Source of the DNA: Heterobilharzia americana
Lineage: Eukaryota > Platyhelminthes > Trematoda > Strigeidida > Schistosomatidae
Assembly (NCBI GenBank): GCA_944470555.2
Contig: OX104134.1
Coordinates: 12,255,248 to 12,319,247 of the forward strand
Direction of reading: 5' to 3'
Length of the DNA: 64,000 nucleotides
The notes under the pieces are model-generated. The model had not been told where the DNA came from and did not search any database. It worked only from the letters and a program-made list of their open reading frames with translations. Below, piece after piece: positions 1 to 11,535 of this stretch. The stretch's first letter is position 1. The number at the start of each line of letters is the position of its first letter. The position numbers and the translations under genes are program-made.

Positions 1-99
1 TAAAAGTGGCGAGCAGAATTAACTCAAGTGAAGACTGACTTAGAGTCGGCGTAATGACTGTGAGTAGTGGTGGACAGCGAAGGCTAGTGAGATGGAAAA

Positions 100-2640
100 A
101 GCAGTGGGGACAGGGAACAGTAGGCCGCTATTCAGAATTATCAAGGAAATGGGAGAAAACGTCAATGCTTAGTGAGACTATAGCAGAGAACGGTGGGTTG
201 ACGATTCACTCTGAGGGGAGATGACTGGGACCATAGGTTAAACGCTTCGAGGTAGAGTTCAACTAGCTTCCAGCTACTACTTCGATGACTGCTATCCAAC
301 CATACACTGAATAGAACATAAAGATAGGGCCTTCCATTCTTGCAGAAACTAACTCGCTTGAAAAGAGGGGTGGCAATAGGTCTCCATGGGTTAGTACCAG
401 AAGTAATTAAGGATAGTGGTCGCAAATTATCGGCTAGAATAACTGAACTGTTAATTAGCCTATACCAAACAAGTACGATCACGTGCGATGACCAGTCACA
501 ATCACTGATTCTCCCAGTTTACGGCAAGAGAAATGAGTTAGTGACAAACCCAGAAGAATCAGTCGGACAAACAAAACATCTAGGAACGAAATGAGGGTGT
601 ATAATCAAACAGCATATAGAAATGGTTTCACTTCGATATTGACTGACTGGGTGAAATAGATAACGTGATCCCATCGATATTTTATTGTGCATAACCCTAA
701 CCAACATACACAATACCAGTAGTTCCACTGATAACCAGAAACCCTTGACATATATAACACCATTGCATGCCTAAAACCATCGCAAAGAAAAATGGATCTT
801 AGTTCGCAGCATATCAATTTAAAAACTCCGACTGCATCAGGCCAGTGGATTTTTGAAACCTTTTTCCGAATTGATCAATTCAAAAGACACATTCCAGCTA
901 ACCCTAACCACAATGGGAAGCGAAAACACATGAAAAGTAAATCGACCGAGAATCTTTGCAATAACTGTGAGCGGTGAAAGGTGGCGAAAGTGATGGAAAA
1001 TGAAACCGCATTATGCAATCTTCGAAAAATATCTAAGTTTATTAGGGATACTAGAAAGAAGACAATGGCTACTAAGAGCATCACCGAGATGAACGGGTAT
1101 TTGATAACCTTTACGGACAGATGAATGAAATGTCAGATATAAAACTTTGTAGAACAGTCCAAAGAGTTTACAGAAACACTTCACAGTCAAATATCCATTT
1201 CGAACCAGAATAAAGCATAGATGTAGATCTTTCAACTGTCACCGAAATTGTTTCGAGCCCAAAACGACGAAAAGCAGAAGCAAAAGATGGTATGCTCCAA
1301 TACATTTCCAGAGATGGAGGTAGAATAACGAAAACACTAGTTTATATATGAGAACCAGAGGCACTTGGACCAAACTGACCTGGATCGCTGACCGTCGCAA
1401 CTTATACGAATGCCTAGAAAGTTCACTGCAACGATCACAGGTGGACCAGTTTGATTAGTTTCGTGTTTAGGAAGGATCTCAGGGTGCATAGCCATCCGAT
1501 GCTCAACTGATCCTTGAGAACAACAAAATTGAGAAGACTATGCGGGTTTCAGACCTGAGAAAAAGTTCATAAGTCAGATGATGTTTTTACAGGTTTCGGT
1601 ATACTGACATACTTACCAGTGACCGATGTTTGCCATATTTCCTGATCTGAAGACATCACTAGATTCTGTCGGTCGAGAGTTGTTATCTCAGTGTCTTATC
1701 GTGAAGGGAGTACCGAGCAAGCATGTAATGATAATCAAAACCCTCTATTCAAACTCACACAGCCGTGTAAGTAACGGCTTATGGAGAGTTATTTATTATA
1801 GTAGTGATAACAAATGGTGTCCACTCAAGGGTGCTCGCTGTCACCGTCCTCTTCCAACCTAGTTGTATACACGCGAATGAATGTAACGCTAGGTACCTCT
1901 GAATTATCAGGGATTGACATTCTTCCCGGATGGTACCTAGCTGATGTAGTCACGTTAGGAAAGGTCGCTGACAAACACAATCTTCTAAGCATCTTGAGTA
2001 TAAATCTGAGAATGTTCTGGGTGCATTTTTAACTTGACGAATGTAAAATGATGGTTCGGAACTGGTTTGCACAGACTTCTAGTTTAGGGATAGAGAATGA
2101 AGAGATAAAATGCGTTAAGCACTTCCCTTTTTGGGGAGTTGCATCAGTCTGAATGAGCTAGTTGTTGATGAGATTTAAGTTCAGATACAGAATTATTTCA
2201 GTGGGACTTATCAACTTATTCAACTACCCAGAAGTTTCCTCTATCCTATTTTACGACTTCGAACAGCTTTTGGGAGAAGATATGAAGAAGTTGCAGGTTT
2301 TTGACTGAAGGTGTCTTCGTAGTGTTGTTAGTGTCCGTGAAGTGAGTAATGTCGGTATTAGGCATAAGGTGGTAGGCAAGGAAGGTGGGTCAGTCAATGA
2401 GGTTGTGAACCCTTATCAATTCAGATAGAACATGTTATGCGCACACCAAGGTATCATCCAGCTTGCAAGGTTAACCGGAGAATGGGTATGTTGGATGAAG
2501 CCTAAGAGTGGTCAGGCTGAGATATGACAATATTTCGTTAAGTCTGTATCTGTTAGTTCGAGCCATGTAGAGATGTGTAGTTTGTGTGTTTGTTGTCTCT
2601 GAGACTGAGTTCATTTTCAGGAACTCTTCATAACATGGCT
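100..2640 (+). mobile_element. Decayed non-LTR retrotransposon (RT relic) inside STUB1 intron 3
   Basis: Broken plus-strand reverse-transcriptase sequence recognisable in several frames. Around 110-340 is the linker that precedes RT. At 340-540 is the N-terminal RT block ending in a match to the usual 'PVYKKG' motif (here ILPVYGKRNE). At 1626-1800 is the block with DLKTSLDSVGRELLSQCL (family form roughly DLKAAFDSVDR). At 1814-2030 is the QGC-SLSP block, with the YADD segment corrupted. At 2280-2440 is the C-terminal block MKKLQVFD...CLRS...VSN..IRHKV. Many stops and frameshifts interrupt it. The order of blocks is that of an RTE/jockey-type element common in trematodes; the clade call is from recognition only. 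It lies antisense to STUB1. Confidence 0.75.
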
Positions 2641-3350
2641 CGAAGTTGGTCACAATGACACAGATGTATAAACTTTATGTCATGTTTGCAGTCTTGAATA
2701 TTATCATTAGCGTTCACCCATTTCTTCTTTCATTAGTTATAGTCGTTTATCTTCCGCAGTATCGATTATATTGCAGAATGTTGCAACTTGAGACGATGCA
2801 CTTCTATGCCAGGCTTAACGGTGTTTCGTTCCTATCGGTCTGTCGTCGAACAAATTATAGGGCTTACCATTATATAATCGACAGTCCAATAAACAAGGCC
2901 GTTGTTTAGACAGTAGAAAAGGACTTTATTGAAATTACATGGGTATCACTGAGAATAGCAAGGTGTCACACAACGCTAAAATAGACCTTAAAAAGCCAAT
3001 TACCTGCTGAAATACTTCCACGTTTCACTACCATGATATGAACTAGCTAGCACAAATCTCTTGACCAAACCATTCCAGTCGTTTTTTCTGTGTAACAGTG
3101 CAATTAAAAACAAAATGTATAAAAGATGCATTGTAGTCTATTGAACTACAGGTCCATAAACATCAACCGACGGATCACATTATTTATTCATTCACATTTC
3201 AGTATGGTCAAAAATATGAATATCAATATGCACTGAACAAATTGGCATGCTCTTATACAAATAACTAACTTAAGGTAGTGAGTTTATGTGAGGAAACGAA
3301 AAAAAAAGAATAATAATGTCGGAAATGTTTACAACCACAGGACGTTTTAC
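2641..3350. other. STUB1 intron 3 (visible part), right of the retroelement
   Basis: No coding segment or RNA gene recognised. I looked on the minus strand for the U-box exon expected after 3351 and did not find it, so intron 3 (donor at 3350-3349) extends past the left edge and is longer than 3.3 kb. The first part may be 3' untranslated sequence of the adjacent retroelement. Confidence 0.4.
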
Positions 3351-3656
3351 CTTGACGAATAATTCATTCAGCTCCGAAATACGCCTTTGAGCTGCGCCAT
3401 CTATATCGGCAACTATATCCTGAAGTTCAGATGAAATATTTTCGAAATTAAAGTTATCGTTGACGGCAGATAACTTGTTAGCCTTGCTTTCAGACTTAGT
3501 TTGAAGTGACTCATCTGTAGGTTGATTTGGCAGACAACCAAGTGCAGTAAGACTGGACGATTCTTCTACGTTAGCTTGGGACGTTCTGGTTGATGTAGAT
3601 ATCAAGGCTTGTTTCTGACGAACAGCATCATCCATGATCAGTTGATTTAAATACGC
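3351..3656 (-). CDS. STUB1: STUB1 exon 3 (helical hairpin / dimerisation region)
   Basis: The acceptor AG at 3658-3657 is followed by AYLNQLIMDDAVRQKQ, fitting the CHIP 'SYLSRLI' helix. The exon is 306 nt, phase 0 at both ends, with donor GTAAAA after the lysine codon. A serine/threonine-rich insert of about 40 residues (STSTRTSQANVEESSSLTAL and onward) is longer and less conserved than in vertebrate CHIP. The end (DIVADIDGAAQRRISELNEL) aligns with the helix before the U-box. The next exon is outside the window. Confidence 0.88.
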
Positions 3657-6600
3657 CTGATTTAAGAGGGAAAGAAAATGAAAGAAAACTATACATCTTC
3701 AAGACCATGAACGATAGTGAAGCGAAAGTTTATTTCTAAGATAAAGTTAATACTGAGTGAGTAGTGACAAAATACCAATCAATTGGTCAAAGATAAAACC
3801 ATTGAAAGTATGCTTCCTCTAACATATTCCGAATACTAGGATTTTACATATCTGAAAAGACTTCAATATTCAGTTTGAAGGTATGAAGGAAGCTAATTGA
3901 TTTTAGTGCAGTTTCCATTTGGAAATGACACCAGCTAGAAAATTCAAAATAAGGAACATTAAAGCAGTCGTTCTGTCCTAGGGACTCTGCAGCAGTGCTC
4001 CCCTATGACTTCGTATGAAAGTGAGGCCACGACCATAAGTTCGTGAAGCGAGCACATCACTTCTTTGACTAGTCTTCACAAATGACAAGAATTCCGTAGT
4101 ATATCGCAGTATTTTACCATATATAACAAAAGCCTCAGCAACCAAATGCATATCCATACACTAGGCAACAAGCACCACCTACTGATTGGGGACTAATGAT
4201 ATTATCAGCAGGTAGAGCGGTGTTCGGATTCGCAACCCACTGGTTGTAAGTCAACTGTCTAGACCAATGAGTCAGCTGCATACCTAAGCATAAACATTAT
4301 TACAACTGTTTGGTAGTGCAGTATTGTAAACTAGTGTTTTGACTAACTATATGGATGGAGATAGTGATGTTGAGTGATTATAAGAAATTAGTGATGATAA
4401 AAACAAGCACAAATGATAGTAGAATATCACGTAAAAGGTAATAAGCTGAGGTGTTGGTATATTGCGATTGGCAGAATTCAGCATATTTGAACAAAGTCAG
4501 GAAGTATCAACATGGGATTTTTTAAAATGAAAGTGTTATCATTCGATCTTGAAGCGAATTTACTCCGCTCCCCAAAGGAAAACCAGCAAGCATAATTATT
4601 TGATCAAGACTTTCAAAACTAGTCGAGAAATAGCTACTAGGAAATCGACACTCTCTGGAATTGAATCAATATTTGTGGACAGCGGGAGGAGACATGAAAA
4701 CAACAAGGCAGAAAAGTTAGTTTTCTTAATACTAGGTTTATAAGTGGTCGCATAGCAGAGAGGAAAAACAGAAGCTAGGAGTGCCATGTCAATGATCTGC
4801 TCGGTCGTAAACCACATGCCTTTGTATCCAAAGGAAGTAAGGAAGTAAGTGATTTGGAAGGACAGGGCTATCCACCTAGATTCTTGAGCATGAACTAAGG
4901 AATTCCCCCTTAAGGGCATTGTATTTTTAAATAGTGAAATAAATCCGCGGGTGTTTGGACAGATGTCATATAATTAACATCTCAGAGGATTTCACAACTG
5001 TCAACAGACAGAAAGCTCCAACTAACCTGGTTTGCTGAAGCAACAGTCATCATACGAATGGGATCCAATTGGTGTGTTCAAAACCAAAAAGTAATTATTC
5101 TCTCATGTTCTTTGGTAATGATAATCACTAACTCTTCTAAACCCGATTAGGCTTATTTTCCATCTCTTTTCTTACCTTTGACTTCCAGTTTAAAGCTAGG
5201 ACTTTCAGGTCCCGCGACTAGCACGTTACCACTGAGCCACTGGGTCGGAATCCAATGGTCTACATTCCCCACTACAGTCAGTCAACGTTATAGCGTGAAC
5301 TTATGCGTAGGAGACGTTTATCATCATTACTGCGTTTAACATTTATATTTTGACTAGGCATTAATACAGCTCTAAAAATGTTGTGAAATAAGTTGACACC
5401 ATCTTATCCTGCAAATAGTGTGTTCATTGCACTGCTCATTTTGCTGCTTTGGTTGATGACCACTTACTGTAGGACGTAGTGAAACACAATAATACATTAC
5501 CATTGGCATATTAAACTTAAGGTCAACATTATTTACGCCCTAACAGCATCAAAATGAATTAAAAATATCAGAAGAATTGATTGGATTGTGTACAAGAAGA
5601 ATATGCATTTGCGATAACCGACTAATTCGATTTGATGAATCAAAACAAATTCACAGGTTTGAATAACAACTAATATCTAAGTAGTGATCAGTAAATATTG
5701 CTATTCAGTAGCCTAATAGAAGTATTCTGAACTTTAAAGTATGAATTAAAGTACTTTTCACTGATGGCACTACTCTGTCTTACAGCTAACAAGGTGTAGC
5801 ACAAAATGAAGTCGATTGTAATGCCATCAATGAGAAAAGATTATTCACCTGTAAGGAAATTTCTTCTTTTCTCCTATCTTCATCCAATGCTTCGAAACGT
5901 TTTTTCCTAACCAATCGAATGACAGAAGTTATATCATCTCCAAAATTACGATGCTGTTCTAAAGCCAGATTATGGGCGTGAATTAATCTTGCAATTGCTT
6001 CCTCATATTGATTCAATCCTAGATGTGCTTGTCCAGCGAAAAAGTAAGCCTTTAAATTGTTATGGTCTAACTCGATCGCTTGTCTGTATGGAATTGGAAA
6101 GAAAAAACGGGGCTAATAAGTCTGTTAGCAAATGTTTCAACTTTCCACTGTTTCACGATGAAATATAATAGCTGCCAAGTGAACATTTTCCAGAAATTTA
6201 GACAAAGGCAACTGTTAAAGTAAAACTAAACCTATAGTCCTAAAGACAGTGGAGTTGTGGCTCATTGGTTTAGGGAGATGACTTACCGATTGATCACGAG
6301 TTCGAACACCGCTCTACCTGCTGAGCTTTGGGCAGCCAGGTAGTATCATCAGCCCTCACACACTAAATCTGGCTCATTACCTACTGCATGTATGTGCACA
6401 AAATGGCTGAGTGGATTTCGATTTTGAGTCCTAAAGACAGGTTTGTACTTTACTTATTAGTGTCACTTAACCCTATCTAGGTTTATTTAGTAGGCTATGA
6501 ACCACACTTATATTTTATCTCCCAAGTAGAATTAGGTGGAGCGGAGCCACAACACGGACCTAATGACTGAAAGTTGAGTATGATCCAGATCTCAACAAGA

Positions 6601-8227
6601 ATATGTATTTCCATTGAAAAAAACCTGTTTGATACAGCGAAAATAGAATTTAGCAAACATGCTGAAGTTTGTGTACTTGACGATGAGCCAGATGCGCTTT
6701 GTGAAGGCTGTGATACTACGTGGCGAACCCAAAACCAATAGGTGGGGCAAGGTTTGAACCTGTCACCTACTGGTTAAAAGTGGAAGGCATAAATTCAATG
6801 AGCTACATTTCCATACTAGAGCTATTTACGTACCGTGCACCTACTTACTCGCCCACAAAACAACTGTGTACTCTAGAGTATGTATATGCCATCGACATAA
6901 ATCCACCCAGAGACATATTTGTCTCGGGTTATCCAAACCTAACTACTGACGATTCGCATAATGCAGACATGATAGGTCTTCTGATGTATTACTTAATAAG
7001 GGAGATTTAAAAATTGTATAGTAAACGGTATTCGAAATGCTTCAAGTAGGCGTTAAGTTTCCGATTACAATCACAAGTTATTCTCCTTCTGGTTTAATTA
7101 GAACAAACAGTATAACCTAGACACATCAATATATTTTTAAGCATAGCTGCAGGCTCGCAACAAGTAAGGACGAAATTATGTAACTGATTTCATAATACAT
7201 TCCATTAAAAACATACTATGGTTTTTTGAAGTTTTAGAATTTGTGCAGCTAAATTTATTCTGAAAGCCACATACAAAGGGATACAAAAGATTCAGCTTTC
7301 AAATAACTACGGTTCCAAAAGTTAAGTAAGCACTAAGTTCTACAAAGCAAAACTCTATTTCAGATGAAATAATACATTGATTCCCAGTGAAGTGTAAATA
7401 AAATAAATGAATGTCTCTTGATAAATAATTGTTAGTGGTTTGGTGATGATGAATTATGTAGATCAATTTTAGTTTATAGTTTTTACGGCCTCCTAAAAAC
7501 CATAAAAACAATCGAAATCGTCGTAGAGACTTCATAGTTTGTTAAGTTCCATTTAGTCTTGATGAAGCTTTTCCTTATTTGTCCTTCAGCTACTGAACTG
7601 CACGTCAGATTTATCATACTACACTGAACAAATAAATTTTGCGAACCAAATCTCAATACAATAAGCTCCGTAAAGCATCGTGCAGGACAAGTGAGACGTC
7701 GTGCTGAAACAGTTCTTGTAAATATCAGCAGGGAAATGAAATAGTAGTATTTATAAGATGACGTTTAGAGAAGTTTACTGCTCACAATCACACCCTTGAT
7801 TCGACTACGAGCAACTTCACCTTCAAAGGATACTGTTTCACCGCGCGATACATGTCATGAGAACCAAGAGAATCATACTATACTACCGGACCAAAATTCG
7901 ATTCTTCAACATCACAAGATTAAAAATGAAATTACAAATGAAGGCCCGCAGAAACTGCTAACAAACGTTTACCAAAATTATAAAAGAACTTATTTCAAAA
8001 ACATAGGCACACCTGCAATCTGATAAAGCCTTTGAATATTCTTGTGTTTGAATGTAACACAATGCTCTATTTGAGTAGTAGGAAGATATATTTGGTTGCT
8101 TATTAATAGCATGTGTATAGCATTGAATCGCCTGACTGTATTGACACGACGTAAATAATTGATTTCCCATATCCTTTAAGGATTGATGGGATAAAGTAGA
8201 CGTATCAGCATTTCTTACACTCGTCAT
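3351..8227 (-). CDS. STUB1: STUB1 / CHIP E3 ubiquitin ligase co-chaperone, 5' part of gene (three coding exons)
   Basis: CHIP binds the C-terminal EEVD tail of Hsp70/Hsp90 through N-terminal TPRs and ubiquitinates clients through a C-terminal U-box, mainly in the cytosol. The exons join to 252 codons (215+235+306 nt) with correct phases. Residues about 14-120 form three TPRs: SLKDMGNQLF, YYSNRALCYIQTQEYSKAL and LKAYFFAGQAHLGLNQYEEA carry the TPR pattern. Next comes NFGDDITSVIRLVRKKRF, matching the family's conserved NFGDDIPSALRIAKKKR. A charged helical-hairpin region ends ISELNELFVKVK, equivalent to the segment just before the U-box. The U-box is not in the window, so the gene is partial. Start at 8227 chosen because it gives the usual short lead before TPR1. 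Introns are 1,929 and 2,192 bp. Identification rests on recognition of CHIP motifs. Confidence 0.9.
4137..4290 (-). repeat. tRNA-derived SINE fragment
   Basis: Read on the minus strand it has an A-box-like CTCATTGGTCTAG and a B-box-like region followed by CGAACACCGCTCTACCTGCT, the same string found in the plus-strand copy at 6245-6430. It does not fold as a tRNA and has no intact acceptor stem, so it is a SINE relic in STUB1 intron 2, not a tRNA gene. Confidence 0.55.
5195..5290 (-). repeat. tRNA-like SINE head (degenerate)
   Basis: The minus strand carries GTGGCTCAGTGGTAACG (A-box-like) and, about 25 bp on, GGGACCTGAAAGTCC in the B-box position. It lies in STUB1 intron 2. The resemblance is limited to the tRNA-like head; no tail or target-site duplication was identified. 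Confidence 0.4.
5849..6083 (-). CDS. STUB1: STUB1 exon 2 (TPR3 and NFGDD segment)
   Basis: The acceptor AG at 6085-6084 follows a pyrimidine-rich tract on the minus strand. The exon is 235 nt; 2+235 gives 79 full codons, so it ends in phase 0 after ...EEISLQ, at donor GTGAAT. It encodes the rest of TPR2, TPR3 and the start of the helical hairpin. The junction with exon 1 restores the RQAIELDHNN TPR continuity, strong evidence that both splice sites are right. Confidence 0.92.
6245..6430 (+). repeat. tRNA-derived SINE
   Basis: GTGGCTCATTGGTTTAG (A-box-like) is followed about 35 bp later by GAGTTCGAACACCGCTC (B-box-like, close to GGTTCGANTCC), then a body with CTACCTGCTGAGC and GGTAGTATCATCAG. 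It lies in STUB1 intron 1 in antisense orientation. It shares its core with the minus-strand copy at 4137-4290. Confidence 0.6.
6715..6815 (-). repeat. tRNA-like SINE head
   Basis: The minus strand reads GTAGCTCATTGAATTT and then, about 35 bp on, AGGTTCAAACCTTGC, the spacing and content of pol III A and B boxes. It lies in intron 1 about 290 bp from the previous SINE and in opposite orientation. No complete tRNA fold is present. Confidence 0.5.
6816..8012. other. STUB1 intron 1, remainder
   Basis: AT-rich intronic sequence. I see no coding exon, no recognisable transposon protein and no RNA gene here. Confidence 0.4.
8013..8227 (-). CDS. STUB1: STUB1 exon 1 (start codon, TPR1-2)
   Basis: ATG at 8227-8225. 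The exon encodes 71 codons plus 2 nt and ends ...ALSDC-AG before donor GTGTGC at 8012. The split arginine codon is completed by the first base of exon 2. Content is TPR1 and the start of TPR2. The reading frame continues open past the donor but loses similarity there, which supports the splice call. A non-coding 5' exon upstream cannot be excluded. Confidence 0.9.
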
Positions 8228-9043
8228 CGCGAAAGCAGTTACCTTGAGAATAAAATGAGAAAAACTGCAATTTATAGTTTCAATGAAAAATCACTAGAAC
8301 CAAATCATTCAGAGGATCCCAGTTCAAGAAAGCACACGGGATATGAATAGTATTTAAGAGACTTGATATGCAAAGTAGTAAAAACCAATAGAACACATTA
8401 AAATCACGTAACTTTTCGCCCACAAATAAGGGTCATTATAATGTTACAGCGACCAGCAAACGGATAGGTATGCATTATCAACATAGGATCTGAATTTACT
8501 ATCCAAGCTCCTATATCAATATACAAGAGTGAACTTCATAAACGGAAAGATAAATTCAAAATACGCCAAATCGCAGATAAAATTATGAAAAATAGGACTA
8601 AAACAACCAAATGTGATAAGATGTGTAGGATAAATGCATTTTCGCTACTGTGATCGATTTGCGTCATATGACAGAGAAAATCAACCAACAGTTTCAGTTC
8701 TCTGTATATCTATGCCACAAAGACTACAATGTACTTAGTATCAAATAAAGCAACCATTATGTGGATTAAAGCGACAGCCAACTGTCCAGAAGAGTAGTGG
8801 TGGTGGTCAAAATATCAAGTTAGCATATTAAACGACTTGATGATAATGCTTTAATTCATTTAAAAAGCATATCAGAAAACGTTGCATAATACAAATGGCT
8901 AGAAACGCTCGAGTTGTAATACAGGCCCAGTACTATTATAACTCATGCGAAATCTTGCTCACTCATTTTTCAGTTTTGATTTCCAGACTGCCTCACTTCT
9001 TCGCTGTCACGCTCTACCATTCGTTGGTTAGCTTTTATTAAGT
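8228..9043. other. Upstream flank of STUB1
   Basis: This contains the presumed 5' UTR and promoter of STUB1 on the minus strand, but I could not place a transcription start or a clear core promoter element. No coding segment recognised. Confidence 0.3.
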
Positions 9044-9106
9044 GTAAGTACATCCTGTGTACGTGATGAGTCGTCGGCTCACTTTTTTCTCTTCTTTTCC
9101 CTACAG
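9044..9106 (+). other. Candidate 63-nt intron on the plus strand
   Basis: The sequence begins GTAAGTACA (strong donor) and ends with a long pyrimidine tract, TTTTTTCTCTTCTTTTCCCTACAG. Preceding sequence has a possible acceptor at about 8981. The flanking exon frames are short: 26 codons open after 9106, with stops before 9044, so if transcribed this is more likely untranslated or non-coding, divergent from STUB1. A similar pyrimidine-rich AG occurs in the dispersed repeat at 22.1 and 46.7 kb, so it may instead be repeat-derived. Confidence 0.25.
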
Positions 9107-9677
9107 ATTTTCGTAGCCACCACCAAACTTGCACTGCTGTACGCACCCCTGCAACAACGTACCTACATACATGACAGAGGAAAATGAATCAACAGCTGGT
9201 CGTTACACTACTATGAAGAGTTTATTCATTTTTCTTATTAATGAAAATCTAGCTTTTGAGAACTGATAAAGTGAATCAAATTACAACTCAATCGTGCATA
9301 GTTACAACAATTAAAATGGAACAAACTGCTAATATCAACATAAGATCTGAAACTACTACGTACATCAAGATGTAAGACAACTAATTAAAGTTACAATGAA
9401 AAAAGCAGACATGGACGAAGTCAACGTAAAACAACGCACACAACTGCACTCGTTTAAGTTGGCACACTTCCACAAAACAAGTAGATAGACGTGATATCAA
9501 AGAAAAAAGTACAACTGAACATCGGAGAAAGCTGTGATAAAGAGAAAAGAAGTAATTTCTGGGTGCATCTAAAATTATAGGTCATCAGCTAAATCACTTA
9601 GCCTCCAATCACCAACCTCGACCGTCACGTGAGTCTCAAAACCTTTAGCTTCTTATGTATTAATCTTGATGCTTCAC
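9107..9677. other. Unassigned AT-rich stretch
   Basis: Nothing supported in either strand. Confidence 0.3.
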
Positions 9678-9905
9678 TCACGTCGACGAAAACTGAAGCT
9701 CTTCAGTTAACTTGCCACTGATACCTAAGACTACAACTAACCTCTCTTTTACTTGGTGATTCTGCGACACACGAGCAATGCTACGAACGCCATTGTGGTC
9801 AACTATATGGAGCTGTTTCACAGTACGCTTGACCCTTGGCAGGTATATTAACATTTGGAAAGTGCTATTAATGGAGAGTGGTGGCAAACAACAACAGAAC
9901 CCCAA
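9678..9905 (-). pseudogene. Non-LTR retrotransposon C-terminal fragment
   Basis: The minus strand encodes VDHNGVRSIARVSQNHQVKE, which matches the post-RT 'FDHRCLRSIARV..NHQVSN' block of the same non-LTR family seen at 100-2640. No RT core remains next to it. This is a short antisense relic. Confidence 0.5.
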
Positions 9906-11339
9906 GCTTCAGCATCCAGATTTTGTAAGCCGCCAACCAGCTTCTCCTAAAACTAAATGAACGAAGTGACTAGTGTGCTTAGCTACTTCATCACCAATTT
10001 TTAGATGAGCTATCAACTCAAACTAGTCCCAAAGTAACAACTCACTTTGGGATGTCCGAAACGCATTTCGAATAATCTCAAGCAGTCGCTAGATGTGGCT
10101 AAAGTAACCTGCATTATCAGTGTCTGGCTAACATGTCATCTGAGTACGTTAGACAAATTAAGCAGTCTTCACACTATTTCAGTTACTTCCTTTGAAAGTA
10201 TAGAGCAGGGGTACGTTATTACCGAATGATATTTTTCCACCGTCTTACTAGCTGTCGAATTTCTTGCAGTTACTTTGAAGCTTAACTCTAACAACAGAGT
10301 ACCACCACTGACATCTGTATCTCTCCAGCCTTTATTTTCGATTGCTGTGTAGATGCTTTTGTCCATCTACATTCAAGCCGCCTCCCCTGCTGATTAGGCT
10401 CAGAGCCTTCCGGAATGCACTCTTGTCAGTCCACTAAACCAGATGAAGCTGCAAAGATCCACTTTCCGCCTTCCTCTCTTTAAAAGTATATTTAGTACAC
10501 TCGTCAACAACCAGAGTAGGAAACAATCTTACACCCAAAATATTCCCCCAGGTTCACTTAGGTGCAGGCATACGTATGTTTGAATGTATACACGGTTACT
10601 ACGCATATGCGACATGACAAGCAGTGATCCGTTATCCGCTTAACCTGGTGGTACCGCAGAGCCATGTGGAAACCCATGAGCTGAGATCGGTGGTTATTGA
10701 ATTACTCAAGGTTGTTGTCGATTATATCAGTGGTTTGGTTGACAGAGACATACATTACTTCTTAAACACTTACAAATTAATATCGAATACTGCTCAAAGT
10801 AAGTATCAGAAAGCAAACCAGTGAACACGGACCACTTACTGAGGTAATAACCTAATTTGACTGCCATTTAACCCCACTTATCAACGTAATGGAGTGAAAC
10901 AACTGGTGAAGTGAGAGGAGCATTGAGCAACTAAGAGATAAGGGCAATGGGGGTACAAACAATGCAAAGTCGGGCAAAAAAGACCAAAAGGGGAAACGTC
11001 TAATGACTACATTGTTCATCAACTTAGTAACACAAAAAAAGACCATCCGTTTGCCTTGATTCTTTCAACCAGCTGTTGGAAAACACCAGAAGCAGACTAC
11101 TAGTGTATCAAGCAAAGGCTGCCACCATTTGACAAGTGAATGCTTAAATTCAGATGAGCAAGAACAGGTACTAACGGTGATACGAAAAATCGTCAGCACC
11201 ATAAGACTGCTACCAGTCAAATACGAGTGCTGAAATAATGTGTGCGAATGGGGAAACAATGCGGGTCAATGCATTGGTCAGGATTGCTGAAATCATGCTG
11301 AAATGCGACACTTAAGATGGGTTTCACGGACTACCCACA
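9906..11339. other. Unassigned, probable transposon debris
   Basis: Short open frames on both strands have no family I recognise. Given the neighbours this is probably decayed repeat sequence, but I cannot assign it. Confidence 0.3.
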
Positions 11340-11535
11340 TAATTTATGCACTTGCAGAATAATTTAAGCGTGCAGGCGTAAACGCAGCTTTATTTACGCA
11401 CAATTCCCGCCTTATTTCAGAGGTCCAGGAAACTTCTGGACACAATTCCCACTAATTACACCTCGCTTGCAATATTGACGCCATTTGCCTCATTATTTAA
11501 GCATTCGCCAGCATTATTTCCGCAATATAATTTGA
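11340..11535 (+). repeat. Degenerate short-period repeat (about 20-21 bp)
   Basis: The motif ATTATTTcCGC / ATaATTTaaGC followed by a short C-rich segment recurs roughly every 20-21 bp (e.g. CAGCATTATTTCCGCAAT near the end). The same style of repeat is found at the outer ends of the giant inverted repeat (41.34-41.50 kb and 58.39-58.55 kb). Confidence 0.45.

Noticed and set aside
1..3349. U-box exon of STUB1 within the window
   Set aside because: No minus-strand segment resembling the U-box could be found; the space is filled by a plus-strand retroelement relic.
4137..6815. tRNA genes suggested by A- and B-box matches
   Set aside because: No copy has a complete cloverleaf or acceptor stem; two share a non-tRNA body, so they are SINE remnants.
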